DNA of 64,000 nt from Trichostrongylus colubriformis (lineage: Eukaryota; Nematoda; Chromadorea; Rhabditida; Trichostrongylidae), in contig OZ022258.1 of NCBI GenBank assembly GCA_963978905.1, positions 35,215,282 through 35,279,281 of the forward strand, given 5' to 3'. Below are positions 10,849 through 23,442 of this stretch, one piece after another. Positions within the stretch are counted from its first letter, which is position 1, and each line of letters opens with the position of its first letter. A program made the translations under genes and the position numbers. The notes under the pieces are model-generated. The model was not told the DNA's origin and did no database searches. It saw only the letters and a program-made list of their open reading frames with translations.

Positions 10849-11737
10849 CTGGAAGTGGAAAGCGCAGGAGACAGAAATCTCCAATGTCGACAATTGCTCT
10901 TCTTCGTTCACTATTGAGGTGAAGATGCTGAAACCGCTCGGGAGAACTGCAACATTCATGAAAACATGTTGCAGGCTACATTGTAGGAGCGGCACAAAAA
11001 TGGTTTGGCTCGAGCGGATTCATGATAAGCGGAAGAGGGCATGTGTCCGAACTGCAATTCTTTGGCTCCCGAATTTTCCATTTCTAACCCTCAGAAATAG
11101 AAAATAGTTAAGCTATTCAAAAGACAGGTGACATCGTTAAGAAGAACAAGAAAGCTTCATCGAATACTTACTATTACTTTGTCGAACGGCACAGGAAACG
11201 TTCTCCAACAAAAGAGAATAAAAACCGACGGACTTATTGTCAAACCTATCTATAGCATTTTGATGCAAATAAGCCTACCAGGCGTGCAAAATCCATTTGT
11301 GAAAATGTATTATTTCGCGGATTAATACGTTAGTATCACCGGCCAATGAAAGGTTTGTCAAGTCGACTACACATCCCAATCCGCGAAGGTTGACATGAAA
11401 GCGTTTTCAGTCGCAAGATTGACATAGCCTTGGTGACGGCGGTTAATAATCTAAATAGCGAGGCAAAGAAGAACTGAACCTGTTCCATGGATGTCTACAA
11501 AGAGTATCGGATCCACTTCCAACAAATCGATTTCATACAAAGCCCGTTCCTGTCACATGGTTTTTTGGAGTGGTAGTCTTATGTATTGGACAAAATGAAA
11601 AGTAAGGCGAAAGTGGCCCTGTATTATGTTGTTGTTATTGTTGTTTTTGCTTAGTTATACTATTCTCCGTCATTTCAAGGGTTTTGCCAGAAACGTGAAC
11701 ACTACTATTGAAAGCATGACTGTTTTTCTTCATGAAT

Positions 11738-13264
11738 CTACTATACCGCTCGCGTCCGGTGAATAATCTTCGCCTCGCGACGGAATAATCGCGAACAAAC
11801 CGTCGCATCGTCATAACATCGTTCAAAGTGGATAAAATGAAAAGTCCTTAGGAGCGTTGGATTCGCCTCAATGCGACGAGTTCAGTTGTGTATAAATTGT
11901 CAAATTTTGCTGAGTAGTCATCTGAAAAATTGCGCGAAAACGCGTCTTTGGTTTTTTTGCTATAAATCGATTGATTATTGATTTTTTTACCGAATTTGTA
12001 TACATTATCGGAACTAGCTTGTCGAGCTCTACGAGAAAGTAGTACAAGTTTCCGATTTTCTCAAATTCGGCTCCAAGCCACTTTCACATTTTGAAAAGTT
12101 TGATCGAAATTCGTCGAAACCTGATAAGCTGGCGATGAAAATCTTTACAGTCTTAATTTAGGCTCACAGATGTGCAAGAATTTCGAAACTTCGGTCATTT
12201 CAGATCAGACCCTGTTCCTTGCTGTGGCCCTAAACAGCGCCCCCGTGTATATACTGCTAAAAAACCATCTCTGAACTCATTTTCGGACCCAGATTGCCCA
12301 ATGAAATGCACGCCGTTCGATTCCCCAGAGGAGATATCGAATGACATATAAAAACCTTTGTGGTGATAAATATCTTATTTTCCACATTTTCAGCCTTTTC
12401 TTTTGTGGTCACGTCTCAATCTCTTGTCGACAGCGTGTGATCCATGTGCACGCCACGGGAGAGCGGTCATGATCGATGGCGCCACCGGGGTTTTCACGTG
12501 CATGACGGTGGGAAAGCGCTCGGCACTCGCGATGGTGCCATGAATCGTGACTGCTCTCTCATGGCGTGCACGTGAATCGCTCGCGGCCGACAAGAGATTG
12601 AGAGGTCGATCCAAAAGGAAAAGGCTGAAAATGGGGGAAATAAAATATTTATCACCACAAAGGTTTTTATAAGTCTTTCGATAGCATTTCCTCTGGGAAA
12701 TCGAACGGCGTGCATTTCATTGGGCAATCTGTGCCTGGAAATGAGTTGAAAGATGCTTTTTTCAACACTATATACACGGGGGCGCTGTTTAGGGCCACAG
12801 CAAGGAATAAGGGCTGATCTAAAATGACCGGTTTCGAAATTCCTGCACATCTGTGAGCCCAAATTAAGACTGTAAAGATTTTCATCGCCAGCTTATCAGA
12901 ATTCGACGAAAATTTCGAGCAAACTTCTCAAAATGTGAAAGAGGCTTGGAGCCGAGTTTAAGAAAATCGAAAACTTGTATTAATCGTACAATCGATAATG
13001 TATACAAATTCGGTAAAAAATCAATAGTCAATCGATTTATAGCAAAAAACCCAAAAACGCGTTTTCGCGCAATTTTTCAGATCACTACTCAGCAAAATTT
13101 GAAAATCTATACACTACTGAACTCGCCGCATTGAGACGAATCCAACGCTTCTAAGAACTTTTCATTTTATCCACTTTGAACGATGTTATGACGATGCGAC
13201 GGTTTGTTCGCGATTATTCCGTCGCGAGGCGAAGATTATTCACCGGACGCGAGCGGTATAGTAG
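11738..13264. repeat. Near-perfect 1.5-kb palindrome
   Basis: The left arm begins CTACTATACCGCTCGCGTCC and the right arm ends with its reverse complement. The arms match closely for roughly 740 bp each and meet around a loop of about 45 bp near 12,510. No transposase is evident. It may be a fold-back transposon; no clear target duplication was found. A weak 72-codon frame in the right arm (12,667-12,885, minus) is not convincing. Confidence 0.8.
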
Positions 13265-13804
13265 GCTTCTTTATCTACCTTAGTTGCTTCGTAAAGACGT
13301 ATCCACGGTATACTTTTTCTGTCGCTATTTGCTTTTCGTGGACTAATCATTTCTGCTACAAAAGGGGTGTCCTTTCATATTTATCTGTCCAAGAAATTGT
13401 TACAGTAAAAAGCTGAGAATCTAAGAGTGGATCTTGCTTGGGACCCTTTGTTGTTAGAAGGCAAAGTGGTAGGACCTTACCATAATATTGGGCAAGTTTT
13501 CAATGCAGGTTGTGTCATTACGACCAAAAATCAGCGTGGCCGCGTTTGGCGCACGACGAGATGGCGCGAGATAAGAGCAAGATAAAAGTTGAAGCCGAAA
13601 TAGATAGCATAAGAATAGTGTGAGGCGTAGAACACCGTGATCGCTTTAGAACCCACTCAGTACGCCACGTATAGCTCGTAATATCGGCGTATACCGGAGG
13701 TGGCATCGCGAATTTTCTGTCCTAATTGCACACACCCTTCAATGCATACTTACCATGTCAATCATGAAGAGAGTAATACATCATTAATCAATTTATTGTT
13801 ATGC

Positions 13805-14159
13805 TTAAAGGCAGTGATAGGGGTAATTAAGGCCCAATATGGCAGTACCATGAAATATGAAAGTTGAGGTGCTCATTAGTATGGAAGTGAAGAAATAACC
13901 GAAAGAAACAGTCAAAAACGAGAAACAATACCCTTTTCCCGCCGTTCATTCTCAAAAGAGGCGGGTCACCGTGTAAAATGGGGCGGGCTGCCGTGAATCA
14001 AGTGGTAGTTGTTGAAGAAGATGGCTCTTATGAAGCCCGTAGGCACTCCTTTTGATTGGAAATTTTGCAACATATAGTCTTTTTAGACCCCTACCCTTCA
14101 TTTGCGTGACCCGCTTTGGGAGCTCCCATTACCTACATTACCCCTATCACTGCTTTCAA
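13805..14159. mobile_element. MITE, family 3 (copy 1)
   Basis: The left end TTAAAGGCAGTGATAGGGGT matches the reverse complement of the right end (TTGAAAGCAGTGATAGGGGT). Another copy is at 24,826-25,428. Exact ends and target site are unclear (TTAA-like on some sides). Confidence 0.65.
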
Positions 14160-14777
14160 GGTTTCTGGTCAAATATAGCTCTTTTAAAAGATCATTGTAA
14201 ACGAAGAAGAGCAGGTGCAAAAAGTGCGGATTTTTGACTTCTGGGAGTTCCATTCCTGAGCGTCAAAAAATGATAATCCATCAAACAATCAGGGAAACAG
14301 ATAAATTATTTTCAGAGCAGAATACACTCCATTGAATGAGCTATACGTTTTATCGAAAAAAAGGAGATCTTCGTGAAACAGAGGAGAGATAGAAATCTAA
14401 AGAACTCAATGTATACAAGCTATGTAATCTTTCGATTGAAAAACCCGAGAACACCCTATGTGGGCCAATCCTGAACAGGTTCCTTTCTCCCGTTTCAACT
14501 TCCACAAATATTATCTCTGTAGTTACTATCAGTAGTAAAGCACTACGCCCAGCGTTATCATCACACCGAATGAGTTTGATCGGCTCCATTGCTCATTCTG
14601 TGGTGATCACTGACATGCCTTCACACTGAGGCTTACTTCTGATCACTGAACTGCTCGTTAATATGGCAACACATTCTCGCATTCACTTGAGCCACATAGT
14701 CGTAAATGATAATATCCCACATAGTTCCGCAGCACCTACATACGTAACACTGTCTCTGCTTCCGCTGCGCTAAAAAC

Positions 14778-14896
14778 CTGCAGTATTTTCTGGCGAGATT
14801 CGGTTTTTCGTCCTCACGATCGACTCTCCAACGAAAGGGAAGGCGATGCGAAAAGATTCTCGAGATTGCATCGTGTAATTCTTCCAGTTTGGCCAC
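14778..14896 (-). CDS. 40-codon helical exon
   Basis: A long pyrimidine tract precedes a GAG acceptor (less usual than CAG); the donor is CTGCAG|GTTTTT. The exon enters in phase 0 and leaves two bases, completed by the G that begins the 10,848 exon. The peptide is charged and helical (VAKLEELHDAISRIF, then FRWRVDREDEKPNLARKYC). The open frame continues upstream and downstream, so exact ends are less certain than for neighbouring exons. Confidence 0.55.
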
Positions 14897-15688
14897 CTCA
14901 GGAGATAGAAAAGAAAAAGATAATAGAGTACAAGTTCTCTCACTATAGAACCTCAGCATTTCCGGTTTTCTTATTCCTAGTACCCCCTTGGGGTTTCTAG
15001 ATAGAATCTTTAGTACTGCAAACGTTTTGACCCTTCCGTCGTTGCCGAATGTCTCGAATTGAAACACTACAGCGTGGCAACGCTCTATAGATTAGTGCAG
15101 TGAAGTACAGAGATATAAAAAATTCCGGACCCTTCAACTTCCCTTGAGTGCGGCGTTTTCTTCCCAGGTTCTGCACACTTGGAACACGAAACTAGTAAAT
15201 ACACGGGTTTCATCGAAATTGTAGAAGGGAAAGAAGGGCACTACTCTGCAATTACGGCCCTAGAACAGCAACATGAGGTAAAAGATACATCATACCGAAA
15301 TATTGTCTGCCGTCTTTATTCAACGCTCTGAGCACTTATATTTGACATCTGTTTTTGTGCCTGCTGCTGTTTGGCATCTTTCCAGTGCCAGCTATCATGA
15401 TTTTCCTTATAAATTCGGAAAAGCACCACACGCACGCTATTCACTATCGAGACCACGAAGAGCTTGTTACTAGTTTCCATGTCAGCATGGCGATGGCATT
15501 TTTGCCCAGCCCTGAACTGAATGGCGCAGTCGCCACAAGCCTTGCCTTGTTCGTGATCACACTTAAGAAACTCAGTAGGTCTGGCTTGAAAAAAATAATT
15601 TTGGAAAGTTGAAAATTAAAAAGGTTTAAACAAATATAAAAATTAGGCTACATTGCCTCAAAAGTGATTACACAAGACTAAATATTAG

Positions 15689-16385
15689 GTGTGTGCAGGA
15701 TAAATGGCCAAAACGGACCACTTTTTTCAAAACGCCATAACTTCGCTCAGACACAACTTTATTTGTCGAAATAAAAATCATTCGAATTTACACAACCCTG
15801 CCAACGATCTGGTAAAGAAAGTGTGCAATCATGATAAAATTCTGGACTGCGAAAATTAATAAAGCCAACGATGGCATTTTCAGCCTGCATCGTATCGGCG
15901 AACTCCTTCTGGCGCAGGTTTTCATCGAGAACCCGGAAAAAGTGGTAATTCATCAGGGATATGTCTGGGGAATATGGGTGGTGAGGAAGAGTCTCGATGC
16001 CCAACTGCATCAGTTTCTGCCGGGTGACTTGCGAAGTGTCTGGTTTTGCGTTGTTTTTTGCGCACCCAGCAAAAACTGATGCCGTTAGGCATCGAGACTC
16101 TCCCTCACCCCCTTATTCCTCAGACCTATCCCCAACGGATTACCACTTTTTCTGGGTTCTGGATGCAAACCTGCGTCAGAAGAAATTCGCAGATATCCAG
16201 GGTAAAAATGCCATTCTTGACTTTATTAATTTTCGCAATCCAGAATTTGATCATGATGGCACATTTTCTTTGCGAGATCGTTGGCAAAATTCTGTGAATT
16301 CGAATGGTTTTTATTTCGACAAATAAAGTTGTGTCTGAGCGAAGTTATGGCCAGTTATGTTTTGGCCATTTATGCTGCACACACA
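15689..16385. mobile_element. Fold-back element built from two mariner 3' halves
   Basis: Two inverted arms of about 335 bp each encode the C-terminal part of a mariner transposase, reading outward from the centre. Both carry the signature around the last catalytic Asp (PYSPDISLMNYHFF in one arm, PYSSDLSPTDYHFF in the other) and end in YFDK. The outer ends are GTGTGTGCAG(G/C)ATAAATGGCC. The loop is about 35 bp near 16,040. There is no N-terminal half, so it cannot transpose on its own. Confidence 0.75.
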
Positions 16386-16495
16386 TAATACTATTCTGAT
16401 GGAAGAATTTGAAGCGAGTTTTCCCATCTTTTCTCCACATACTGGCGTTGTACCCTTTGAAATGGTGGAATAGCACAGTAGAAAACATGCCTCAC

Positions 16496-16561
16496 CTCCT
16501 CGGAGATGGTGAAGTCATCAAATCCGATTGGTACGGCCCCAGTTCGAAAGTTCTTACGCGC
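16496..16561 (-). CDS. 22-codon exon with strong splice sites
   Basis: The acceptor is CATTTTTTCAG and the donor GAGGAG|GTGAGG, both near consensus. It is 66 nt, phase 0 to 0, encoding ARKNFRTGAVPIGFDDFTIS plus two Glu. It joins in frame to the exon at 14,896. A mariner-derived fold-back lies in the intron just downstream (15.7-16.4 kb). The protein family is not recognised. Confidence 0.75.
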
Positions 16562-18204
16562 CTGAAAAAATGTCGCAAGCTGAACTAAAGCAATATTCCT
16601 TGTTTTGTTCACCATTTCCATCCACTCCATTAGAAACAGGAAATTGTAGGTATGAATGGCACTGAATAATGATAGTCCTGTAAATGTTGAGCACCTACGT
16701 CGACAACTGTAAGGAGCGCCAACAGAAGAAGCGCTATTCCTATCATAAGAGTAGAGACCGAACAGTAACAACAAGGAAGTAGTGGTTCTCTGTACCGACT
16801 ACGTTAGCGAAGTTTCCAGGGATTCCTGAATTCATAAATTTTTACTTGATATGCAACGGTTATATGGCTATATCATATTTTAGTAGTTTACACGATAGAA
16901 ATGACAGGTTGACAAAACGGAAGAAAATGAAATGAAAACTGCGGAACACCTCAAATGGGTTCATGTAATGGATGCGTTATGACAGCTGAATTAGGCCTGA
17001 TTGATACGATCTTGGAACCTAGCACGTGAAAGGTCGCTTACTCGGCCTACGCAATGCCATTTGGGGTCTGTTAACCTGACCAATGAGAACGTAATAGGAA
17101 AGCAGATAAATTCGTCACTCCCTAAGTGGGGTAGTACTTTTTGGGTGTGGCGGGATGAAAGCCCTTCTTCTACGTGGCCGTGAAAGCGCCATAAGTTGTA
17201 GTGAGAGGAAAATGAGGTTATGTTTGACAGTACATTAATGTGGGGAGCAAATACACATGCGATGACAGTGATGTTGTGAGATAATGTTTAACACAAAATG
17301 ACCAAGGCAAAGATCTATAGGGTCACTGACTTCGGCGTTACCTGTCTTTGTCTGAAATGACACAAATATGAAAGCGAAAGGGTGTATTCCTACAGGTCTC
17401 GGTGATGCTCGAGCGAAAAAAGGAAGAGTCAAGTGAGTGAAAAGACGGACTCGGCTGTAAGCCCTGTTTCCTATCTATGCTGGCGATCTCCGACATAGCC
17501 ACTCCGGTGTTCCAAGGCGACACGTTCACAGCTAATGAAAGCGACGCGACTAACAGCACCACTTTCTGGAACCGGTCATTTCGTCAAGTTGGCTTATTGT
17601 TTCTTTTCCGCGTAGTGAAAAGGGCATTCATATTTCATTTTGCATTCATTATAGCATCTGCCAACAATATAGCGCTCTTTCAAGTGAACTTTCTAAATTC
17701 TTTATTTTTTCGGGACGTTTCACAAACATCTCAGTGGTAGGAGTAGCTCCATAACCTGAATTGGAAGGCTGGCCTAGAATCCATAATAGGTGTATAAAAA
17801 CGAAATTCTCGAACCAAATGAAAATTTTTTAAAAAAAATGGTCCATTCGCCGAAAAATCGCTGGGTAGTACAACTCATACAGACCAAATCTGCTAGAATT
17901 ACGACAAAATGTTTATATCATTTCAGAGACTGGAAGGAGAGCTCCAAATTTTGCAGAAACAAGTGACAGACAGACAATCGAAAATGTTTCGAACGAGAAT
18001 ATCGCTAAGCGCGAAGGGGTTGGACGAGAAAACATGAACGCTAATCACGGCAGGGGATGATGAGTAGCACTGATAGTGGTGATGACTATGTTCATCATCA
18101 AGTAATCTACTCGTATCGCAGCTATATCGAAGGATCTGCAAACGTGGAAAAAGTGTGAACGTTTATTTCATCGCTCGCACCAATTCCGTTCCTCTTAACA
18201 TATA

Positions 18205-18703
18205 CGGTAGCGGTCAAAAATACATGCGATCCCGGATTTTAACCATAACTTTGGTCAGCATTTACATATCTCGTTCAAATTTTTTTTGTTGTGAAGGCAA
18301 CTGTCACTCAGTGGAAGGAAGTATCTCAGCCGAGTAGGACGCAGTGTGAAGGTGGAAAAAATTATTTAACTGAAAACACTGAAGATGTGCTTCATTGCTG
18401 TGATGTGCTGTCAGGATTCCAAAGGACGGGTAACAATGTTCTAGCCTCATTCCGCTGTATTTTTGGCATAACGGCTCGTTTCGTTTAATTATAAGCTTTT
18501 TATGGCTAATTAAATTTTTGAAAGGTTTGGTCATTTTCAGGGCTTCCAGATGAATAATTTATTACCTTCACACTGCATCCTACTCGGCTAAGATACTTTT
18601 TTCATGGAGTAGCAGTGCCTTCAGATTACTAAAAAACGAGTTTGTAAACGTCGGCCAAAATTATGGTAAAGGCCAAAACCGCATATATTTTTGACCGCTA
18701 CTG
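18205..18703. mobile_element. Tc1/mariner-type MITE, 499 bp, TA target duplication
   Basis: The left end (CGGTAGCGGTCAAAAATACA) and reverse-complemented right end (CAGTAGCGGTCAAAAATATA) match for about 60 bp and are flanked by TA on both sides. The interior has no transposase. The ends resemble those of the Tc1-like element at 21.14 kb (CAGTAGCGCTCAAAAGTCT), which could have mobilised it. Confidence 0.8.
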
Positions 18704-19544
18704 TATGTGGTTCCCATCAGCATTCAAACTCAAGCAATTGTGGCCTTGACTCGCTATCGAGTTGATGTGAAAGCTTCTTGAGCTTACTTAGTATGCTAGA
18801 ATGACGACATTTCATTTGTACTATTTCAGGCTTGAGAAAGGCGCTAGGCACCGAAAGCTTGCCTATAAGGCTCAAATATTCTTTTGCAACGATTGTTGCA
18901 ACCGATTTTGTGAAAGCCTTTCGAGTTTTTTGGAATAAAAATTGCAAGTTTCAATACACATTTAATCAGAACAGTAGAACTTGACTCCGGCTTCTCACTC
19001 ACATCAGTTAATCCCCACTTTTTCTAACTCAAAGCATGATTGAGTCTTTGCTTTCGGTCAAGTTTTCTGTCATTTTCCGCCCGGCGTGAAGTCAAGACAT
19101 CAAGACATCGATTTTGATTGGAAAGTCCGCATCACAGGTAGTCTCAACGTATTCTCAAGAATAGTGACTCGTGAGAAGACTACTTAGCTCTCAAACTAAT
19201 TAAATTATATTCCACGAAAAGGAAATCAAGGAATGGCGTTAATTTCACCAGATCACTCCTGAATTTGATTAACAGACAGTTTTCGCGATTGCGTTACTGC
19301 TATCGATTTTGATTACATCGTTTCGCTGCGCAGCCCTATGTGGATAGAGAATTGTGCGCTCGAAAATCCGCCACAACACTGGCGGTGAAGGAATGGGAAG
19401 GTCGACAAGCTGAGTTTCCTACCGAAGGCACGTATATTAAATGGTCTAGCACCTAACTGAGTATAAAGGTTAAAGGATAAAGTTTTTGGCGTTAATCAAT
19501 CCCCTCTGTAGGATGCGCTGCACATTCTAGTTCCATTCAAAATC

Positions 19545-19745
19545 GTGCTCGTGATTGCGATATGACTTGCGGTGGCCTATACAATGACTTGCGGTGGCCA
19601 GCCGCTGTACAAGTCAGTGCATTTATCCTCCCAGACGACTCTGGTATTGATTTGCTGACCCCGGAGGGATGGAAGGATTGGTTGGCCTGGGCGGACGTTG
19701 ATGCGGGATGTGATCCCCGCAGAGTGGTGCGCCACCTGTCACTAC
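19545..19745 (-). repeat. SINE-like repeat (second copy)
   Basis: Read on the minus strand it aligns with the plus-strand repeat at 5,605-5,790 over most of its length. The polymerase III boxes are less clear here. An internal direct repeat of GACTTGCGGTGGCC is present at 19,564 and 19,585. Confidence 0.5.
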
Positions 19746-20611
19746 CCACCTCCGCCCTACCTAACTGAGTATAAAAGTACGAATGGGGTGGAAGTGGTAG
19801 CGTACTAAAATGGGGTGAATCATCACAAAAATAATTTGAAGTGATTCACCACATAGAGTTGCCTTTTCTGTATTACAGTGACCTTTCCACCGTACTTATT
19901 GCGATCCTGTATTCACCTCCTACAAGTTCAACACCCGCGCCCCAGTGCTAACAACCTCTTCTCTGTCTAGTAAAGTGACTCAGTTAGCTCGAGGCGAACC
20001 TACAGAAGAAAATGTGAAACGTCCGTGCAAATGAGATGAAAGCTTGTTCTGTTGATGTAGAGATTGGGGTCACAAATCTGATTAGCAATGCGGATACCCT
20101 CCGAGGTGTTCCATGAACGATTTCTTCAGTTTTTCGATAATCGTGTAAGGGTACCCTAAGCCTTGACACTCGCTAAATTACTATCGTGATGCAAATGCGA
20201 TGCATCGTTATAGTAATTGATTCCTATCCGAACAAGTCACAAGAAACAATAAATGAAGACTAAAAATCGGGAGAGTAGAATATTCATCGTAATTGTTCTG
20301 AATAATTCTCATTTTGAGCCTGCTTGCAGTTTGGCCAGATTATACAAATGTTATGGGAGTCATTTTTCTTCACACTCAAACAGGAACGGAAGACAGATAC
20401 CGGATGCGGTCCGCAATTCCGAACACGCTGAGAGCCACCCTGCCAAACCACCAGTAACACAAATTCCGCAGCTCTCAAATGGGTCCTAGCCTTTCCGGCA
20501 TCGAATGGGCGAGGCGAGGGGAGGAAGTCTCGAATCACGCAGAACGTAGTGATCTCAGAAACGACGACGCCCAGAACTCACGACTTCGAGATTCTTGCTG
20601 TCCTTAATTGT

Positions 20612-20905
20612 TCACAAGCAGCTTTTCTTGACGCCGCTCTTCATGAATTCCTCGAGTCCTGAATTGGCATGAAAGGCACGTAACTGCTTAGTAGGAAGAC
20701 CGACAATATATGATGGAATCCTCGTCATTCGCAATAAATTCTGCCGCGAAACGGCGGTGATGCTGGGATCGTGGTGAGCCCATGCGTCGCGCAGCTCGCT
20801 GACTTGTATCAGATGCTGCCTACCTACTCGCTTTACTAACCTGCGCTTTCGGCCTATGCATGGTAGGCTGAAAGCGTCTTGGGGAATGTCGTTGCAGACG
20901 AGCAC
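20612..20905 (-). CDS. Probable coding exon(s), structure unresolved
   Basis: A 97-codon frame runs to a TGA at 20,612 and has protein-like composition (SITAVSRQNLLRMTRIPSYI, then LRAFHANSGLEEFMKSG). At least one other frame is open over part of it, and two alternative acceptors (GATAAG near 20,910 or GTAGGCAG near 20,816) give different frames. To reach the exon at 16,561 the true exon should exit in phase 0; the frame given could do so at ATT|GTCGGT. I could not decide between these. Confidence 0.35.
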   Translation of the reverse strand: MLVCNDIPQDAFSLPCIGRKRRLVKRVGRQHLIQVSELRDAWAHHDPSITAVSRQNLLRMTRIPSYIVGLPTKQLRAFHANSGLEEFMKSGVKKSCL

Positions 20906-20947
20906 AGCTTATCAGGTACGACTGATATGTTGTGAGCAACCCTCTAC

Positions 20948-21052
20948 CAAGACATGACTGGAGAATTGGGGTGGTCTGGTCCAAGATTGAGGAAGGCTGC
21001 GATATACTGCTCAACAACTTCTGATCTTCACTGGTTAGCTGTGCTTCCTTTA
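20948..21052 (-). CDS. Coding exon, 35 codons
   Basis: The acceptor is CCTATTCAG and the donor CTTG|GTAGAG. Entry takes two bases and exit leaves one, matching the exons at 28.0 and 24.0 kb. The peptide (KEAQLTSEDQKLLSSISQPS and so on) is Ser/Gln-rich and hydrophilic. A Tc1-like transposon begins 88 bp upstream at 21,141, so the intron on that side has been enlarged by it. Confidence 0.6.
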
Positions 21053-21140
21053 CTGAATAGGTTTTGCCCATATGAATTACAGAGACGAACTCTTTCATAA
21101 AGATCAGAAAATACTAAGTGATAGACACAACGGTCACATA

Positions 21141-22686
21141 CAGTAGCGCTCAAAAGTCTGCGGCCAAATGGTTTTTCAGCTGTAACTTTTTTTCTTCTGA
21201 ACCAATCCGAGCGAAATCGTAGTATGTTGTACTCGAGGGTACTGCATATGAGATATACTGCTGAGACACGAAACGGTAAAAAATGTGTGGTTGTACACAA
21301 ATTTTTGTTATGACACCAGCTTTTCCAGTTCTCATGCTTAGTATATCTTAACTTTTTTCCTACTTGAACCCAGCTTCGACTCTTCATTTGGGTTAATGTC
21401 ATAATTGGTGCGTTCAAGGCAATTGTTAGGAGAGCAGAAGTACTCCAACGTGTACGTGAGGAAACAGTAAAGATGGAGAAATGCGAAATGAAGATCAACC
21501 CCATTTCAAGTTTTGTGGAGCTGTCCCATCAAAGGATACCGTCCATTCTGGAACGATACAAGGTTGTAGGCCCACTAGTAAAGCGGATAGAATGGGACGA
21601 CTGCGACATGTTTCTTTTATGCAATACAGACGGATCATTCGCAGCTAAAAGCCGTTCCCCTACTCACGGCTGTGGGGTTCGTCGCTAAGTTTTCTGGAAG
21701 GGATTACATTAAAATCGGTCGACAAACTGTGGGCAGAGGTCTAAAGGCTGTTGGGATCTACGGACGACGTCCAGTCAAGAAATCGCTTTTAACACCCAGG
21801 AATAGAAGAGCCAAAGTTACCACTGCGCGGCGTCGTCTCACATAGAATTCAGTGGACTGGGGCAAAGTCCTTTTTACCGATAAAACAAGTTCGATTTGTT
21901 CGTAAGTGATGAGATCTGGTATGCGAAATGCCGTCTTGGCGAAAAATTCATTCCGAAGTACTCAGAACTCACAGCCAAGCATGGTGGAGGATCTGTGCCG
22001 GTGCATGGGGTATTTTCACTGCATAGTATGGGTCCCATTTTGAAGGAGACGGAACGATGACAGGGTAGACTTGAGGGACGTAATGGTGAGCATTGTACTA
22101 CCATGGGCGAGCAACTGTATGCCTTCTGGATAGATTCTACCACAAGATACCGGTCCGAAACACACGTTAACAAAAGTGAAGGAAGCCCTCCAGCGACAGG
22201 AAGTCACTTCTCAAGTGGCCAAGCCAATCCCTGCACCTCAATACGATAGAACACATGTGAGAAGAGCTCGAGAAACGCTTCCCACTGTAAATTATTAGGA
22301 ACAGAGAGGAAAATGCGCCCAACTAGTAGAAGAATAGAACGCCTTGCTTCATACAGTTATAGAGAAGCTCATGTACTCGATTTTGTCCCGAGATGCCGCT
22401 GCCATTTAAATCCGTGGTTTTCCTATGAAACATTAATGTTTCTCACGGTTTTCTGCTCTCGTACTCAGAATGGACTCGTTTTTCCTGACCAAACTTTTCC
22501 GTGTTTTCCGATGATTTTGTAATAAACGCTTGCAAAAGTCTTCCAAGAGGGTCTAATGGCACCTAAGTGGTAATAAATATACAAAGTAGGTTTGGGCACA
22601 ACAGTAAAATTTCGCCCAATTTGGTTCAGCAGGAAAAAAGTTATGACAAAAAAAAGCATTTGGCCGAAGACTTTTGAGCGCTACTG
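21141..22686 (+). mobile_element. Degraded Tc1-like transposon with intact ends
   Basis: The element is 1,546 bp with inverted ends beginning CAGTAGCGCTCAAAAGTCT and TA on both flanks. Inside, the plus strand carries a broken transposase: an N-terminal part at 21,473-21,688, then after a stop the central part (GRRPVKKSLLTPRNRRAK, then DWGKVLFTDKTS, a typical Tc1 context for a catalytic Asp). Stops and frameshifts make it non-functional. It sits 88 bp from the exon ending at 21,052. Confidence 0.8.
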
Positions 22687-23418
22687 TATCTCGGACGTAC
22701 AGAAAGAGAACAAACAAGCTAAACGGGGATCTTCGGTTATTCAGAGGAGACCAAAGCCAGCATTTCAAGCCGTTAGTCTGAGAAACAGAGGACTGGTTCC
22801 CCAAAACCGCAGCGCTACTATCTCATGTTCTAAGGATTAAAGTGGAACATCTGCTACTCATTGTAGGAGTGCTTGATTTACACCACACCAATCCTACAGA
22901 CTGTGATCATCAGCACAAAAAGGGCGACAGCTGAGTATTCCTGCATTCCTTCCAGTTTCTCCGCAACGTCATTCTTCAAAGAGTAAGTTGTAGGGCGTGA
23001 TCAGACTTTCCATACACGGTGATGATGCCTTTTTCCTAGATTCGCTAGTTGCCAGCTTCAACACCATGCTTTCTTGATCTTCATTCCTCTTATCCTGTTT
23101 CACTTTGCTGGCGCACTTTACTGAGCCCATCACACGATGGGAGTTAGTAGGTGATCGGAATTACTTGTTTCTGTAAACTTTACTCAATACCCATCAACAC
23201 CGAAAGACAACGTCACTGCTTATGGCCTTTGGCCGTGGCTCCGTGGAATTGTTACCTCTGTAGCATTATCACCCGTTGGGTAAGGGGGGTCCATCATACA
23301 TACGAAAAACGCTAATTTCAAACGATATTTTTTTCAAATTTTTTTTTCAAATTATTCGATAATTTTAAACGATAAATAGGGTAATCGACGTTTTGTATCA
23401 CTTATTTGTTTCGGCTTT

Positions 23419-23442
23419 GAAGAAGGCCATTTGGCCTTCTTC
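23419..23442. repeat. 11-bp perfect hairpin in a recurring motif
   Basis: GAAGAAGGCCA, a 2-nt loop, then TGGCCTTCTTC. It is flanked by TTCGG and CCGAA. It is the most symmetric instance of the CTGAAGAAGG/CCGAAA motif found also at 4.0-4.4 and 18.84 kb. Confidence 0.6.

Larger units (their letters stand above)
10849..14777. other. Intron of the large gene
   Basis: It holds the 1.5-kb palindrome and one MITE, listed separately. Between them (10.85-11.73 kb and 13.27-13.80 kb) I see only short chance frames. A frame at 14,350-14,589 on the minus strand looks weakly protein-like but has no good acceptor. Confidence 0.5.
16562..20611. other. Intronic region, repeats only
   Basis: Apart from the MITE at 18.2 kb, a diverged repeat at about 18.82-18.96 kb (AGGCTTGAGAAAGGCGCTAG then CACCGAAAG) and the SINE-like repeat at 19.55 kb, I see no supportable gene. 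A possible 10-nt exon with good splice motifs at 17,340-17,360 (minus) is noted but not claimed. Confidence 0.45.

Noticed and set aside
12390..12885. Overlapping frames inside the palindrome
   Set aside because: They exist in the symmetric arms with no motif and differ between arms, as expected of non-coding DNA.
14350..14589. 79-codon minus-strand frame as an exon of the large gene
   Set aside because: Composition is protein-like, but a stop lies just before the ATG and no good acceptor keeps phase with the neighbours.
17340..17360. 10-nt micro-exon on the minus strand of the large gene
   Set aside because: Good splice motifs on both sides, but ten bases are too few to separate from chance without transcript data.
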